In this document: piece by piece, positions 8,488 through 18,772 of the stretch
How the letters are laid out: each line of letters starts with the position of its first letter
How positions within the stretch are numbered: the first letter of the stretch is position 1
NCBI GenBank assembly: GCA_026417755.1
Contig: JAOACQ010000110.1
Span: forward strand, 1-51,064
Length of the DNA stretch: 51,064 bases
Reading direction: 5' to 3'
Origin: Brevinematales bacterium
GTDB lineage: Bacteria; Spirochaetota; Brevinematia; Brevinematales; JAOACQ01
Notes under the pieces: generated by a model
What the model saw: the letters and a program-made list of their open reading frames with translations, nothing else
What the model was told of the DNA's origin: nothing
The model's database searches: none
Translations under genes and position numbers: made by a program

Positions 8488-10386
8488 ATGAAAAAATTCT
8501 TTCTCGGTTTAGGTGTGTTTTTTTTAGTTCTTATAATTGGGCTCTCATTTTTGGTTTTTTATTTTATTAAAACTTTTGATGCAAAAAAATTTCTTGAAAT
8601 TACCTCAAAAGAAATTCAAAAAAACTATGGTTATTCTATAACCACTGGTAATGTTTTTTTTGATATAAAATCAGGTCTTTCATTAGAAAATCTAAAAATC
8701 ACAGAAAAATCCGAAAAAATTCTGACATCAGATAAATGTATTCTTTACTATGATCCAATTTTTCTATTAACAGAAAGAAAACTTAAAATTTCAAAAATAT
8801 ATTTTAATAAAGGCGAAATTTCATATGAAACTATAACAAATTTTTTAAATAAAACAAAAACGACAAATAGTTCAACGCTAGGGATTGAAATTTCATATCT
8901 TTCTTCTGCACATTCCATTTTAGTTTACAAGAACACGAAACTAACTATTAATGGTGATATAAACATAAAAGATAGTTTGAAATTCAAACTTAAGGCCAAA
9001 GAAAAAAATAGTTATCTTGAATTCAATGGAAACTTTAAAAACGGAAAAGTAGCAGCAAGAAACTTAAATCTTATAGATTGGATAGAAATAAACTTCCCAC
9101 TCTATATTGACTATTCCACTTTTTCTTTTAGAGAAGAAAATAAAAATTATTATCTTACATTCGACAATTTTAAGGGAAATTTTAAAGAAAACTTAATTAA
9201 AATAGATAACTCTTTTAACTTAAATATTCTTAACAACTTCAAAACATTTGAGTTTGAAAAGGTTGATTTAACTTACAATAATTCTCAATTTTCCATTAAA
9301 AATGCTATTTATATGAATAACGAAAATTTTAAAATAGAAGCAACAAAGAGTCGCTTTAATCTGAATGAGTTTTTCAAAAATATTAATGGTATAGCAGAGG
9401 GAAATTTTATAATCGAAAAAAAAGAAAAATATAATTTTACTGGCAATTTATCATTAAATGGATTGTCAATGCAATATCTTTCAAATTTCAATGGGCAAAT
9501 AGACATCAGTGAAAGTATAATGTCAATAAAGGGAGAGGGATTATATTCAGATATAAAATTCTCAATTGAAGCAACTTCTGATGATTGGTTAAATAAAAAA
9601 ATTTCAGGTAGTATTTATATTCCAGAGATAAAGGTTGAAAAAATCACTAACCTGAAATTCTCTTATTCAGACGGAGAAAATTTATTTAATGTAATTAATG
9701 CAAATATAAAAATTGACAATATTACATACAACAAAATATCAATCAACAACTTGAATACAAAAATGACAATTTTACCCAAAAAAATAAATATAGATAATTT
9801 TAATCTCATTGCTCTATCAGGTAAGATAACTGGAAGTGGCAAAATAGAAAATAATATTATGAACATTAATTTTAATTATGATAAAGCAAAATTAAATGAG
9901 TTTTCAGATATCATCTTCACAGATAATAAAAAAATCTATGGAACACTTTCTATGCAGGGAGAAATATCATTAAAACCTATAAACTTCTCAAGTATAGACG
10001 CCAATTTAAGAGGAAAAATCAGCTATGGAGAACTCGAAAATATTTTTATTCAAAATCAACTCAAAGATTTTCTGTATGATGTCCCGTTGGATCACGTTTA
10101 TTTTGACAACATTGATTTTGATATCGGTATAAAAAATTCAAGAATAAACTTTAATAACTTTGATTTTAAAAGTTCAAAGATAATTTCAAAAATAAACGGT
10201 TACTACAATATTTCTGATAATTCATTAAATCTGAAGATTTTTTTATCATTTTCTAAAGACTATTTGAAAGAGTTACCAAATGTTGCAAATCTTATAATTC
10301 AGGGTAAACAAAGAGAAAATTGGATTGATTTTAATATTAACATAGATGGAACCACCAAAAAGCCGAATTTTTATTTTATTCAATAA
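8488..10386 (+). CDS. AsmA-like/intermembrane-transport family protein
   Basis: N-terminal TM followed by long beta-rich repeat region; N-terminus MKKFFLGLGVFF...SKEIQKNYGYSITTGNVFFDIKSGLSLENLKI and C-terminal 'LRGKISYGELENI' region resemble AsmA family. Confidence 0.65.
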   Translation: MKKFFLGLGVFFLVLIIGLSFLVFYFIKTFDAKKFLEITSKEIQKNYGYSITTGNVFFDIKSGLSLENLKITEKSEKILTSDKCILYYDPIFLLTERKLKISKIYFNKGEISYETITNFLNKTKTTNSSTLGIEISYLSSAHSILVYKNTKLTINGDINIKDSLKFKLKAKEKNSYLEFNGNFKNGKVAARNLNLIDWIEINFPLYIDYSTFSFREENKNYYLTFDNFKGNFKENLIKIDNSFNLNILNNFKTFEFEKVDLTYNNSQFSIKNAIYMNNENFKIEATKSRFNLNEFFKNINGIAEGNFIIEKKEKYNFTGNLSLNGLSMQYLSNFNGQIDISESIMSIKGEGLYSDIKFSIEATSDDWLNKKISGSIYIPEIKVEKITNLKFSYSDGENLFNVINANIKIDNITYNKISINNLNTKMTILPKKINIDNFNLIALSGKITGSGKIENNIMNINFNYDKAKLNEFSDIIFTDNKKIYGTLSMQGEISLKPINFSSIDANLRGKISYGELENIFIQNQLKDFLYDVPLDHVYFDNIDFDIGIKNSRINFNNFDFKSSKIISKINGYYNISDNSLNLKIFLSFSKDYLKELPNVANLIIQGKQRENWIDFNINIDGTTKKPNFYFIQ

Positions 10387-11189
10387 TAACTATCATACTG
10401 AGTTATAAAAAATTTCAATTCATAATTATACAATTTATTAATTTCTTCTATTTCCATTTTCTTTTTTTCCCAGTATGAAACATATCTATGTTTATCCATT
10501 AAAATATCCAAAATATCCTGTCTATCTTCCAGTTTTCTTTTTATCAACGAAAAATTTCCCATTTTAGGATGATACGCCTCAATGTAGACCTTTGAAACCT
10601 TTCCCTGCAAAATTTCAAAAATCTCATTAATATCTGTAAGTTCAGGAAAGAAAGGCCCTATATATGCTATTACGTTCAACTTATTTTTAAACAACTTATT
10701 TATCGCTTCTATTCTTTCTTCCATCGGAAAACTTCGCTTTTCAAAAAGTTTTCTTATAATTTCAGAATTAACTGTTATATATATTAAATTTCTATTGGAA
10801 TAATCAATATCTTGTATATAATCCGCCACAAAAGGTTGTTTGGTAAGTAAAACAAATGGCACGTTATATTTTTTCAAAAGCCTGATGGAAGAAATAATAA
10901 GATTGAATTTGTCCTCCAAAATTTGAAAAACCTCAGTAGTAGAACCAATTAATACTCTATCAATATCTTTAATGCTCATTAATTCTTTTTCTAGAAGTTC
11001 AACAAACTTCTCTTTAACAAAAACAAACTCCCCCCATTCCTTCTTTGTTTTTTGAATACCTTTATTGTATTGAACATAACAATAGTCACAACCTACCAGA
11101 CAACCTTTATAAGGATTCAACACATAGTTACCCAAAGGAATGCCGGTTTTAGCTAATGCTTTATCAACCTTCTGAAGTAGTATTTCCAT
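10380..11189 (-). CDS. Radical SAM protein, SPL/photolyase-like family
   Basis: YKGCLVGCDYCYVQY (CxxxCxxC) near N-terminus; FVLLTKQPFV and related family features. Confidence 0.85.
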   Translation of the reverse strand: MEILLQKVDKALAKTGIPLGNYVLNPYKGCLVGCDYCYVQYNKGIQKTKKEWGEFVFVKEKFVELLEKELMSIKDIDRVLIGSTTEVFQILEDKFNLIISSIRLLKKYNVPFVLLTKQPFVADYIQDIDYSNRNLIYITVNSEIIRKLFEKRSFPMEERIEAINKLFKNKLNVIAYIGPFFPELTDINEIFEILQGKVSKVYIEAYHPKMGNFSLIKRKLEDRQDILDILMDKHRYVSYWEKKKMEIEEINKLYNYELKFFITQYDSYY

Positions 11190-11192
11190 TTT

Positions 11193-11945
11193 CTACCTTG
11201 CAATATAAATAAATTTAAAATTAATAGAAATAGGAGCTTCTCTTCTCAACCCCTCTGGCAACGGACCAAAATTTTTTGAATAAATAACTGCATTAAGACA
11301 GGACTGATCAAGAATACTATAACCATAAGATTTTGATACTCTTGGATTTATAACATTTCCATTCTGATCAATATTAAAATGAATAATCACTTCTCCGGTT
11401 TTAATAATGCCCTGATAATATTGAAATACAGGGAAAAAAGTCTTCCAGTTTTCTCCTATTTTTTTCTGCATTTCAAGAAAATATGAGGCATATTCATATT
11501 GAATTGTGCCTAAAGATATGTTACCTTCACTATCCATTTCAATAATGGGTTTATCATCCGGATCAAAAAGTGTTGGAATTCTCTCTCCTTCAAAAGAAAA
11601 TTCTTTTTTCTCCTCTTTCTTTGTCTCTATTTCACCTTCTTTATCGGAAGATTCTTCTTTTTGAGTTTCTTTAGTTTCTCCAGTATCAAACATATTGTAA
11701 CGATTATCTCCCTTTATTGGGGAAGAATTTATATTTTGTTTATCAGATAGTAAAGCCTTATCTGGAACTATTTTTGAATAAGTAAAAGTTTCTACAAAAA
11801 TATTTTCTATAAGAGGTTTTTTAAAATTTTTTATGTTGAAAATTTTCTTCACCACCTCAAGTTGTTGAACACCTAAAAAAGTAAACACAAGATAGCAATG
11901 TATAACAAAAGACAGATAAATATAAAAATAAATATTTTTCTTCAT
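11193..11945 (-). CDS. TonB-family energy transducer
   Basis: N-terminal TM, acidic/Lys linker, C-terminal GEVIIHFNIDQNGNVINPRVSKSYGYSILDQSCLNAVIYSKNFGPLPEG. Confidence 0.8.
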   Translation of the reverse strand: MKKNIYFYIYLSFVIHCYLVFTFLGVQQLEVVKKIFNIKNFKKPLIENIFVETFTYSKIVPDKALLSDKQNINSSPIKGDNRYNMFDTGETKETQKEESSDKEGEIETKKEEKKEFSFEGERIPTLFDPDDKPIIEMDSEGNISLGTIQYEYASYFLEMQKKIGENWKTFFPVFQYYQGIIKTGEVIIHFNIDQNGNVINPRVSKSYGYSILDQSCLNAVIYSKNFGPLPEGLRREAPISINFKFIYIAR

Positions 11946-11946
11946 A

Positions 11947-12822
11947 CTATTTTCTCGCAATAACAACCATAGAACTCGTAAAAAATAGTCCACCTATCCT
12001 CAATTTGCTCATAAAATGATAAAAACTAATTCTTATCCATTTTAGATAATCTTTAAATGAACTAAAATCTCCTCTTGATTTTAAAAGTTTGGGAAGCAAC
12101 CCAAATTCAACACCCCCATATATTTTTACCCACTTAAAACCAACATCTTTTAAGATTTTCTTAAGATTCTTATGAGTAAAATAAGACAAATGCCCTGGAA
12201 GGTAATAATGATAATTCTTACCAAAAATTTTGGCCTGAAGTCCAGCCATATTGGCTGTCTGAATCAGAATAATTCCTCCTTCCAACAAAGAATTATAAAG
12301 TTTAACTAAAGCAATCTTTGGGTCAAAAATATGTTCTACAACCTCCACCATGGTAATTACACTAAAAAAATTATCTGGTAAATCTATATCCTCAACACTA
12401 CCTATAAATATCTTATCACTACCAAATCGTTTTTTTGCATACCCACCTGAATAATCTGATACTTCAATACCATATGGATTAAAACCATTCTCTTTTGCCA
12501 CCTGTAAAAGGCCCCCAAAAGAACATCCCACATCAAGGAAATTTTTGTCTAAAACTTTCGTTTTTTCAAGATTTTTAAGTATTTTTACCCTTTTTTCCCA
12601 AACATACCTCGAAAAATTCTCTTTTTTTCTCTCATCCAGATAAGAATATTCCTGTTTATTTGAATAATAATCTTCTGTATAAAATTTATAAGCTAGATTT
12701 TTCTCAACTTCCTGAAACATAAAACCACAATTTTCACATTCAAATATTTTAATTGGCTGGTTGAAATTATTTATAACATATTTTTCATTTATCTCTTCTG
12801 AACAACATAGCCTGCAATTCAT
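11947..12822 (-). CDS. Class I SAM-dependent methyltransferase with N-terminal zinc-ribbon motif
   Basis: MNCRLCCSEE...FECENCGFMFQ (paired CxxC), VLDKNFLDVGCSFGGLLQVAKENGF motif I, VEVVEHIFDP. Confidence 0.88.
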   Translation of the reverse strand: MNCRLCCSEEINEKYVINNFNQPIKIFECENCGFMFQEVEKNLAYKFYTEDYYSNKQEYSYLDERKKENFSRYVWEKRVKILKNLEKTKVLDKNFLDVGCSFGGLLQVAKENGFNPYGIEVSDYSGGYAKKRFGSDKIFIGSVEDIDLPDNFFSVITMVEVVEHIFDPKIALVKLYNSLLEGGIILIQTANMAGLQAKIFGKNYHYYLPGHLSYFTHKNLKKILKDVGFKWVKIYGGVEFGLLPKLLKSRGDFSSFKDYLKWIRISFYHFMSKLRIGGLFFTSSMVVIARK

Positions 12823-12872
12823 AAAATATCCCATATTAAATTAACTTGAGTTAACCAAAAAGTCAATTTTTT

Positions 12873-12901
12873 TTGACAAAAAAGAGTGCTAAAACTATAA
12901 T
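12873..12901 (+). promoter_or_regulatory. Consensus sigma70 promoter of the GH57-like gene
   Basis: TTGACA (12873-12878) - N17 - TATAAT (12896-12901). Confidence 0.75.
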
Positions 12902-12979
12902 ATTCAAGATATTCAATCTTATTTACTTCAAAAAGATAACTAAAAAAAGGTATAATTATTATAGAGAAGAAAATTAATT

Positions 12980-15703
12980 ATGGGGGAAAAAATGAGAAAA
13001 ATTGTATGTATTTTAGTTATGTTTCCAATGATATTGTTTTCTCAATCTGCAAAATCAAAAGCTGGAGATTTAATTATCAACAAACTGAAAAACGGAAATA
13101 TTGAACTCGAAAATAACTATATCAGGTTTGTAGTAAGTCCAAAAGATAGTGGTAAGATTGTAGCTTTAGCTAACAAAAAGAGCTTAGAAGAATTAATGAA
13201 ATATGAAAATACAATAAATTCTGGAATTGGGGAAGATATTTTTGATATTATCTATCCTGGTAACGAAATGAAGCCATATGGAATAAAATCTGCTGGTTTT
13301 GGAAAAAATGAAGAAAATATATATGTAGAATTAACCTCTCCATTAAGAGAAATCTTAAATAAAGATATTCTCTTAAGAAAGAAATATACTTTAGACAGAA
13401 AATCACCTACCATTTTTATGGAAGTTGAGTTAATCAATAACTCATCAAAATCCGTAAAAATAAAATATGGAATGAAAAACTGGCTTTCTTTCGGTGAAAC
13501 TGGAAGAAAATTGATAATAGCAAACGAAAATGAAATTGAAGAAATTCCTTTTATGCCTTTTTCAGGTGAACACGGCGGCATATTCTCCCATGATGGATTT
13601 ATGGCTATCAGTTCAAAAGATATAAAATCCTCTGTATTATTAACTTATGATAAAGAAAATATTCTCTATATAGATAGTTTTCATAAAAAAGATAGCCAGA
13701 GTCTTGAAATTTACACAAAAGAAATTGAGTTGGAACCTAAAAAATCTTTTTTACTCAAAAGCGATTTGGTAGTACTTGAAGATATAAATAATATTAATGC
13801 TGCTAATGTTAACATAAATGTTATATCTACATTAACTCCAGAAATCAAAAGTGGCAAAATCTTTATAACAGGAAGTTTATTTAAATACGGCAAAGAAACT
13901 CTTGATAACCTTAAACTTAAAATTTCTTTGTTAGATGAAAATGATAAAGAAATTAGCACAATTGCAAACGAAAATATTGCTACTCTGTCTTGGGAAACTC
14001 CATACAATGTCAATTTATCCTCTGATATAACAAAAATAAAATCCCCAAGAATAAAACTTTTTTATCAACTTATTGATTCAAATGATATGCCAATTTTTTC
14101 TGTAGTGAGAAAGGTTGAAATTACAAAACAAAAACCATCTTCACCAATCGACAAAAATTTGACTGTTAATATAGTTTTCAATTTTAATACTGAATTTTAT
14201 CTTGATAACATCAAAAACAGCAATATAATTGAAAATACAACCCAGAGTTATTCCAACGTCCTAAACTTCATAGAAAAAAAGTCAAAAATCAGGTTTGATA
14301 TTGCTATAAATGGAATCACAATCTACAATTTTATAAAAAATAACCCAAATCTTATTGACAGATTGAGCACAGTAATAAATAAAAAAAATGTAAATTTACT
14401 TGCTTCTGGTTTCAGTGATCCACTTTTCCCTATGATTTCAAAAAAAGATATAGAAGTCCAGATAGCATATGATAAAAACCTTAAAAATTCTGTTTTTGGA
14501 GTAAAACCAGAGGGTATTTTCTTCCCTGAATTAGCTTTTGATAATACTTCTCTGGAACCAATAGTAAAAAATGAAATAACATATTGTTATCTAAGCGATG
14601 TATCTGTTCTTAAAGGATACAAAAACTTTCCGGACATGAACTACTACGCCCCATCAAGAATGATGAGTACAGGTTTTGGAATGAATGCGCTTATTGTAGA
14701 TTCAAAGGCAAAGTCTATTATTGAAAGAAAATCTGACAAGGCAATAAATGATCTGTTAAATTATATTATTGAAATTCAAAATAAAAATAAGGATGGAAAA
14801 AACCATCTTGTTCTATTGATCGATGCAGAAAAATGGAGTGATATTACTTTTCTTGAAAAATTATTTACCGCTCTTGAAGAAATCAAATGGATTAAATTTT
14901 CTTCAAGCGATGATATTTTCAAAGCCTTCATCCCAACACAAATAATTTTAGGAGAAAAGGTAAGTGGAAGTATATTCTTTGATCCTGAAACCAAAGAAAC
15001 ATCTTTTTATCCTTGGTATGAACCTGTAAACAGAAAATCAAAATTAATGCAACAAATTATAGAAACTGGCGATATACTTACAAGAAATCTTGAAAAAATA
15101 AATATTGCAAAAGAGAATTATAAAGAAAAAGATTTCTCATTTGCTGAAAATCTCTATAACAATGCAAATGAGAGTTTTATTTTCTCAGTAAACGCAAATT
15201 ATTTCAAAGGAAACAATGAAGAAAATATAAAAATTTCAGAAAATTTAATTGATAAATCAAGAAAAACTGTTGCAGGTATTTATGATATCCTAATAGGAAC
15301 CATAAAAAATCAAAAACTTAAAATACCAAACTGGAAAGAAAATGCAACTTTGATGAATGAAGATGAAAGAATTCTTGCATTTAATAAATTAAAAACTAAA
15401 ATTATCCCTATTACAGATAGAAAAATAAACCCTGATAAAGTAACTTCTTTTTCGATTATAACAGTCGATTTCAAACTGCCAGAAAATGTTAAAGATATTG
15501 ATTATAACAATATATACTTAATTTTCAATATAAACGGTTCAGAAGAGTATTATAAGATCAAAGCAGATCTATCGTTAAATGGTAGAATAAAAGCCACTCT
15601 TGGCAATACAAAATCTGGTGATGAATTGGCTTGCTATATTTATTTCAAAGATAAAAAGAATAATACTTATATTTCAGACAAATTCAATATTATAACAGAG
15701 TGA
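12980..15703 (+). CDS. Secreted GH57-like glycoside hydrolase-fold protein
   Basis: Signal peptide; 'LLASGFSDPLFPMISKKDIEVQIAYDKNLKNSVFGVKPEGIFFPELAFD' matches the GH57 nucleophile region; 'VLLIDAEKW' resembles the GH57 acid/base region. Confidence 0.65.
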   Translation: MGEKMRKIVCILVMFPMILFSQSAKSKAGDLIINKLKNGNIELENNYIRFVVSPKDSGKIVALANKKSLEELMKYENTINSGIGEDIFDIIYPGNEMKPYGIKSAGFGKNEENIYVELTSPLREILNKDILLRKKYTLDRKSPTIFMEVELINNSSKSVKIKYGMKNWLSFGETGRKLIIANENEIEEIPFMPFSGEHGGIFSHDGFMAISSKDIKSSVLLTYDKENILYIDSFHKKDSQSLEIYTKEIELEPKKSFLLKSDLVVLEDINNINAANVNINVISTLTPEIKSGKIFITGSLFKYGKETLDNLKLKISLLDENDKEISTIANENIATLSWETPYNVNLSSDITKIKSPRIKLFYQLIDSNDMPIFSVVRKVEITKQKPSSPIDKNLTVNIVFNFNTEFYLDNIKNSNIIENTTQSYSNVLNFIEKKSKIRFDIAINGITIYNFIKNNPNLIDRLSTVINKKNVNLLASGFSDPLFPMISKKDIEVQIAYDKNLKNSVFGVKPEGIFFPELAFDNTSLEPIVKNEITYCYLSDVSVLKGYKNFPDMNYYAPSRMMSTGFGMNALIVDSKAKSIIERKSDKAINDLLNYIIEIQNKNKDGKNHLVLLIDAEKWSDITFLEKLFTALEEIKWIKFSSSDDIFKAFIPTQIILGEKVSGSIFFDPETKETSFYPWYEPVNRKSKLMQQIIETGDILTRNLEKINIAKENYKEKDFSFAENLYNNANESFIFSVNANYFKGNNEENIKISENLIDKSRKTVAGIYDILIGTIKNQKLKIPNWKENATLMNEDERILAFNKLKTKIIPITDRKINPDKVTSFSIITVDFKLPENVKDIDYNNIYLIFNINGSEEYYKIKADLSLNGRIKATLGNTKSGDELACYIYFKDKKNNTYISDKFNIITE

Positions 15704-15721
15704 GGATTAATCCTCACTCTG
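15696..15721. terminator. 26-bp perfect palindrome between convergent genes (candidate bidirectional terminator)
   Basis: CAGAGTGAGGATTAATCCTCACTCTG, perfectly self-complementary; weak T-tracts. Confidence 0.6.
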
Positions 15722-17083
15722 ATTCTTATAACCATATTCTTCAAGTTTCCTTAAAAGAGTTTTCCTACCAATATTAAGGATTTTTGCAGCTTTTGATTTA
15801 TTCCAATTAGTATAATTCAAAGTAGAAAGTATAGCCTCTTTTTCAATCTCATCAAGTGTAGCACCAATCTGAATTTTAAACTCACTTCTTTCTGTTAATG
15901 CTCCACCTTCCATCTTAAGATATTTTGGCAAAATATCTTCCGTAATAAATTTTTTATTACACAAAATCACAAGATTTTCTATCAAATTTTGAAGCTCCCT
16001 CACATTACCAGGCCATCTATAATTCTGTAAAATAATTAAAGCATCCCCCTTAATACCCTGTATGTTTTTCCCATGCTTTTTATTATAAAATTTTAAAAAA
16101 TAATCTATAAGAAGTGGAATATCTTCCTTTCTCTCTCTCAGAGGAGGAATATGAATGTTAATTATATTAAGCCTATAATACAAATCTTCTCTGAATTTAC
16201 CCTCTTCTACTAATTGCTTTAAATCTCTATTTGTTGCAGTTATAACCCTAATATCAACCTTTATTGTTTCTTCACCACCTACTCTCTCAAATTCATGCTC
16301 CTGTAATACTCTAAGGAGCTTAACCTGAACACTTTGAGAAATTTCTCCGATCTCATCAAGAAATATTGTGCCACTATCAGCAAGTTCAAACCTGCCCCTT
16401 TTCCTTGATATTGCTCCGGTAAATGCTCCTTTCTCATGCCCAAAAAGCTCACTTTCAAGTAAAGTTTCTGGCAAAGCTGCACAATGAACTTTAACAATTG
16501 GGTTTTTTGCCCTTCTACTATTAAGATGAATTGCGTTTGCAATTACTTCCTTACCGGTACCACTTTCACCACTAATCAAAACAGTAGCATCTGTTGGAGC
16601 AACCTGTTTAACCATCTTTAATACTTCCTGAAAAGCCTTTGAATTACCAATTATATTGTCAAAATTATACTTTTCGTCCACCAAAGATTCCAAAACTTTC
16701 TCTCTATCTTTTCTTTTTCTCTCTTCAATAGCCCTGTTAACTATCAAAGCAAGTTTTTCAATATTTACGGGCTTGGTTAAAAAATCATAAGCTCCTCGCT
16801 TCATTGCTTCAACAGCTTCATCCACCCCACCATGTCCCGTCAAAATTATCACGGGTGTATCACAACTTACTCCCTGCACTTTTTTAAGAAAATCCATTCC
16901 AGAAATATGTGGTATTTTTAAATCAAGAATAACAGCGTCCGGGCAGAAAAGTTTTAATTTTTCAAGCCCATCTTTTCCATCTTCAGAAGTTACTACCTCA
17001 AAATTTTCAAGTTTTAAAGCCGTTTTAAGCCCTTCCCTGATATTTTTTTCATCATCAACTACTAAAACAAGAGGTTTCGCCAT
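15707..17083 (-). CDS. Sigma-54-dependent response regulator (NtrC family)
   Basis: Receiver [14 protein letters not shown]...[14 protein letters not shown]...KPVN; AAA+ [30 protein letters not shown]-terminal Fis-type [26 protein letters not shown]. Confidence 0.96.
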   Translation of the reverse strand: MAKPLVLVVDDEKNIREGLKTALKLENFEVVTSEDGKDGLEKLKLFCPDAVILDLKIPHISGMDFLKKVQGVSCDTPVIILTGHGGVDEAVEAMKRGAYDFLTKPVNIEKLALIVNRAIEERKRKDREKVLESLVDEKYNFDNIIGNSKAFQEVLKMVKQVAPTDATVLISGESGTGKEVIANAIHLNSRRAKNPIVKVHCAALPETLLESELFGHEKGAFTGAISRKRGRFELADSGTIFLDEIGEISQSVQVKLLRVLQEHEFERVGGEETIKVDIRVITATNRDLKQLVEEGKFREDLYYRLNIINIHIPPLRERKEDIPLLIDYFLKFYNKKHGKNIQGIKGDALIILQNYRWPGNVRELQNLIENLVILCNKKFITEDILPKYLKMEGGALTERSEFKIQIGATLDEIEKEAILSTLNYTNWNKSKAAKILNIGRKTLLRKLEEYGYKNQSED

Positions 17084-17310
17084 ATTACTCCCTGTTAAAC
17101 TATATAAAAATATAACTGTATCAAGAATACACAATCCAATATATTATGAAAGAAAAAAAAATATTTTTCAAGAATGAAAAAAGTTTAATAAAATACAAAT
17201 TCTTGATTATGAATTGAATAAAAAATGTTAATAAAATAAATATTAACTTTTTATAAAAATAAAATTTTTAAAATTTGATTTTTTACTTTTAATCAATTAA
17301 AATATAACTT

Positions 17311-17811
17311 ATGAAAATCATAGGAGCATTTTTAATCATTATTTCCCTATTTTTCTCTTCTTTGATTTATCAAAGTTATAAAATAGAAAAATTTAAAAAG
17401 GTTGGAGTTATTTCAAAAGCGAGAATTTATAAAAAATATAAAATTGAAAAAACAAAAAAATGGGGTAACCCAGCCATAAAGCAATCAGGACGCTATTCCT
17501 ATATTAAAAAAAGTGATTATTATTTTGACATAGCACTATTCATATATGAAAAAAAAGAAGGGACAAAAGATAACTTCTTAAAACTTCCAAAATTAAAAGA
17601 ATCCGTATTTGCATCCATACCGGTTGATAAATCTACTTACGATAGTTTAAATATAGGTAATGAAATAGAAGTAGTCTACTTAAAAACACAACCAGAAAAC
17701 GTAATATCAAAAAAAATGCTTGAATCTTTAATTTATATAAACCCTTTAATTGGAATATTAATCTTAATATTTTTATTCATAAGTGGAACCTTTTTATTAA
17801 TTAAAAAATAA
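17311..17811 (+). CDS. DUF3592-like two-TM membrane protein
   Basis: N- and C-terminal TM segments flanking a soluble domain with '...DSLNIGNEIEVVYLKTQPENV' typical of DUF3592. Confidence 0.55.
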   Translation: MKIIGAFLIIISLFFSSLIYQSYKIEKFKKVGVISKARIYKKYKIEKTKKWGNPAIKQSGRYSYIKKSDYYFDIALFIYEKKEGTKDNFLKLPKLKESVFASIPVDKSTYDSLNIGNEIEVVYLKTQPENVISKKMLESLIYINPLIGILILIFLFISGTFLLIKK

Positions 17812-17926
17812 AATTTTAACTCAAAAAATTAAATCAAAAACTTTTATTAAAAAAATCCCTAAAAATTTGGACTTCAACTCAAATTCTTGCCTTCTTGAAA
17901 AAAATATTTTATAATAATTTATATAC

Positions 17927-17999
17927 GGGGATGTAGCTCAGTTGGGAGAGCACTACAATGGCATTGTAGGGGTCGTGGGTTCAAGTCCCATCATCTCCA
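17927..17999 (+). tRNA. tRNA-Ala (anticodon GGC)
   Basis: Full cloverleaf GGGGATGTAGCTCAGTTGGGAGAGCACTACAATGGCATTGTAGGGGTCGTGGGTTCAAGTCCCATCATCTCCA; G3:U70 identity pair; upstream TTGCCT-N17-TATAAT. Confidence 0.97.
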
Positions 18000-18004
18000 T
18001 ATTT

Positions 18005-18529
18005 TCACTTATAGTAAGTAGAAAAGAATATTATTTTTGAACTCTGAGGACCTAGTTTTTTTATTTCATAATCATCTTGCAAAAATATTTTAGCACCCCT
18101 TAATATTCCGACTATATCTACCAATGCTTTCTCGTTTGTATAGTATATTGTAATCGAATCATCACTATTAACAGAAAAATCTATCTGATTGAGAAGGCTG
18201 TTACGCACAATTTTACATATTTCATTATTAATAGTAATAATACTTAAAAGAAGGTTCTTAGTATTTGAACATCTATTTGTAATATTATTTATAAGTTTAG
18301 GAATAAACTCAGTAAGCCAGAAATTTGTAAACTCCGAATTAAAAAAATCATCTGTTTCTTTGATTTGTGATAAGAGCTGTCTTCTTAAGGCTCTATAAGA
18401 AGTTTCATCCCATTCTCTATACTTTGAAGTATCAAGCCCCAAAAAATCCTCTATTTCTTTCCAGCACTCAAGCCCATAATTTTTTAGTATCCATTCTTTA
18501 ATGGCAATTATTACAAAATTACTTTGCAT
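18005..18529 (-). CDS. H-NOX (haem NO-binding)-like domain protein, probably without the haem ligand
   Basis: N-terminus IIAIKEWILKNYGLECWKEIEDFLGLD and C-terminus ITIYYTNEKALVDIVGILRGAKIFLQDDYEI resemble the HNOB fold; no His at the expected proximal position (only motif-level recognition). Confidence 0.5.
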   Translation of the reverse strand: MQSNFVIIAIKEWILKNYGLECWKEIEDFLGLDTSKYREWDETSYRALRRQLLSQIKETDDFFNSEFTNFWLTEFIPKLINNITNRCSNTKNLLLSIITINNEICKIVRNSLLNQIDFSVNSDDSITIYYTNEKALVDIVGILRGAKIFLQDDYEIKKLGPQSSKIIFFSTYYK

Positions 18530-18772
18530 TTTCTCATCTTCATCATTATTTTATACTTAACTTTGTCAAAAGTCAAATTTTTAATACAAAATTTTATATT
18601 ACTTAAAGTTTAATTAACATTTATTACTTAAGGAAAATTGTGAATTTTTTAGCTGGTATTGTTTTATTTATTAACTCGTTTATTTTATTGTAAATAAAAA
18701 GTAAATAAAAATTTGATTATTTCAGTTATTTATTTTATCATTTTTAGATAACTATTTATCGGAGGATAATGT

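Noticed and set aside
17303-17311. Leaderless start for the DUF3592-like gene (TATAAC next to ATG)
   Set aside because: No convincing -35 and the predicted +1 would fall after the ATG.
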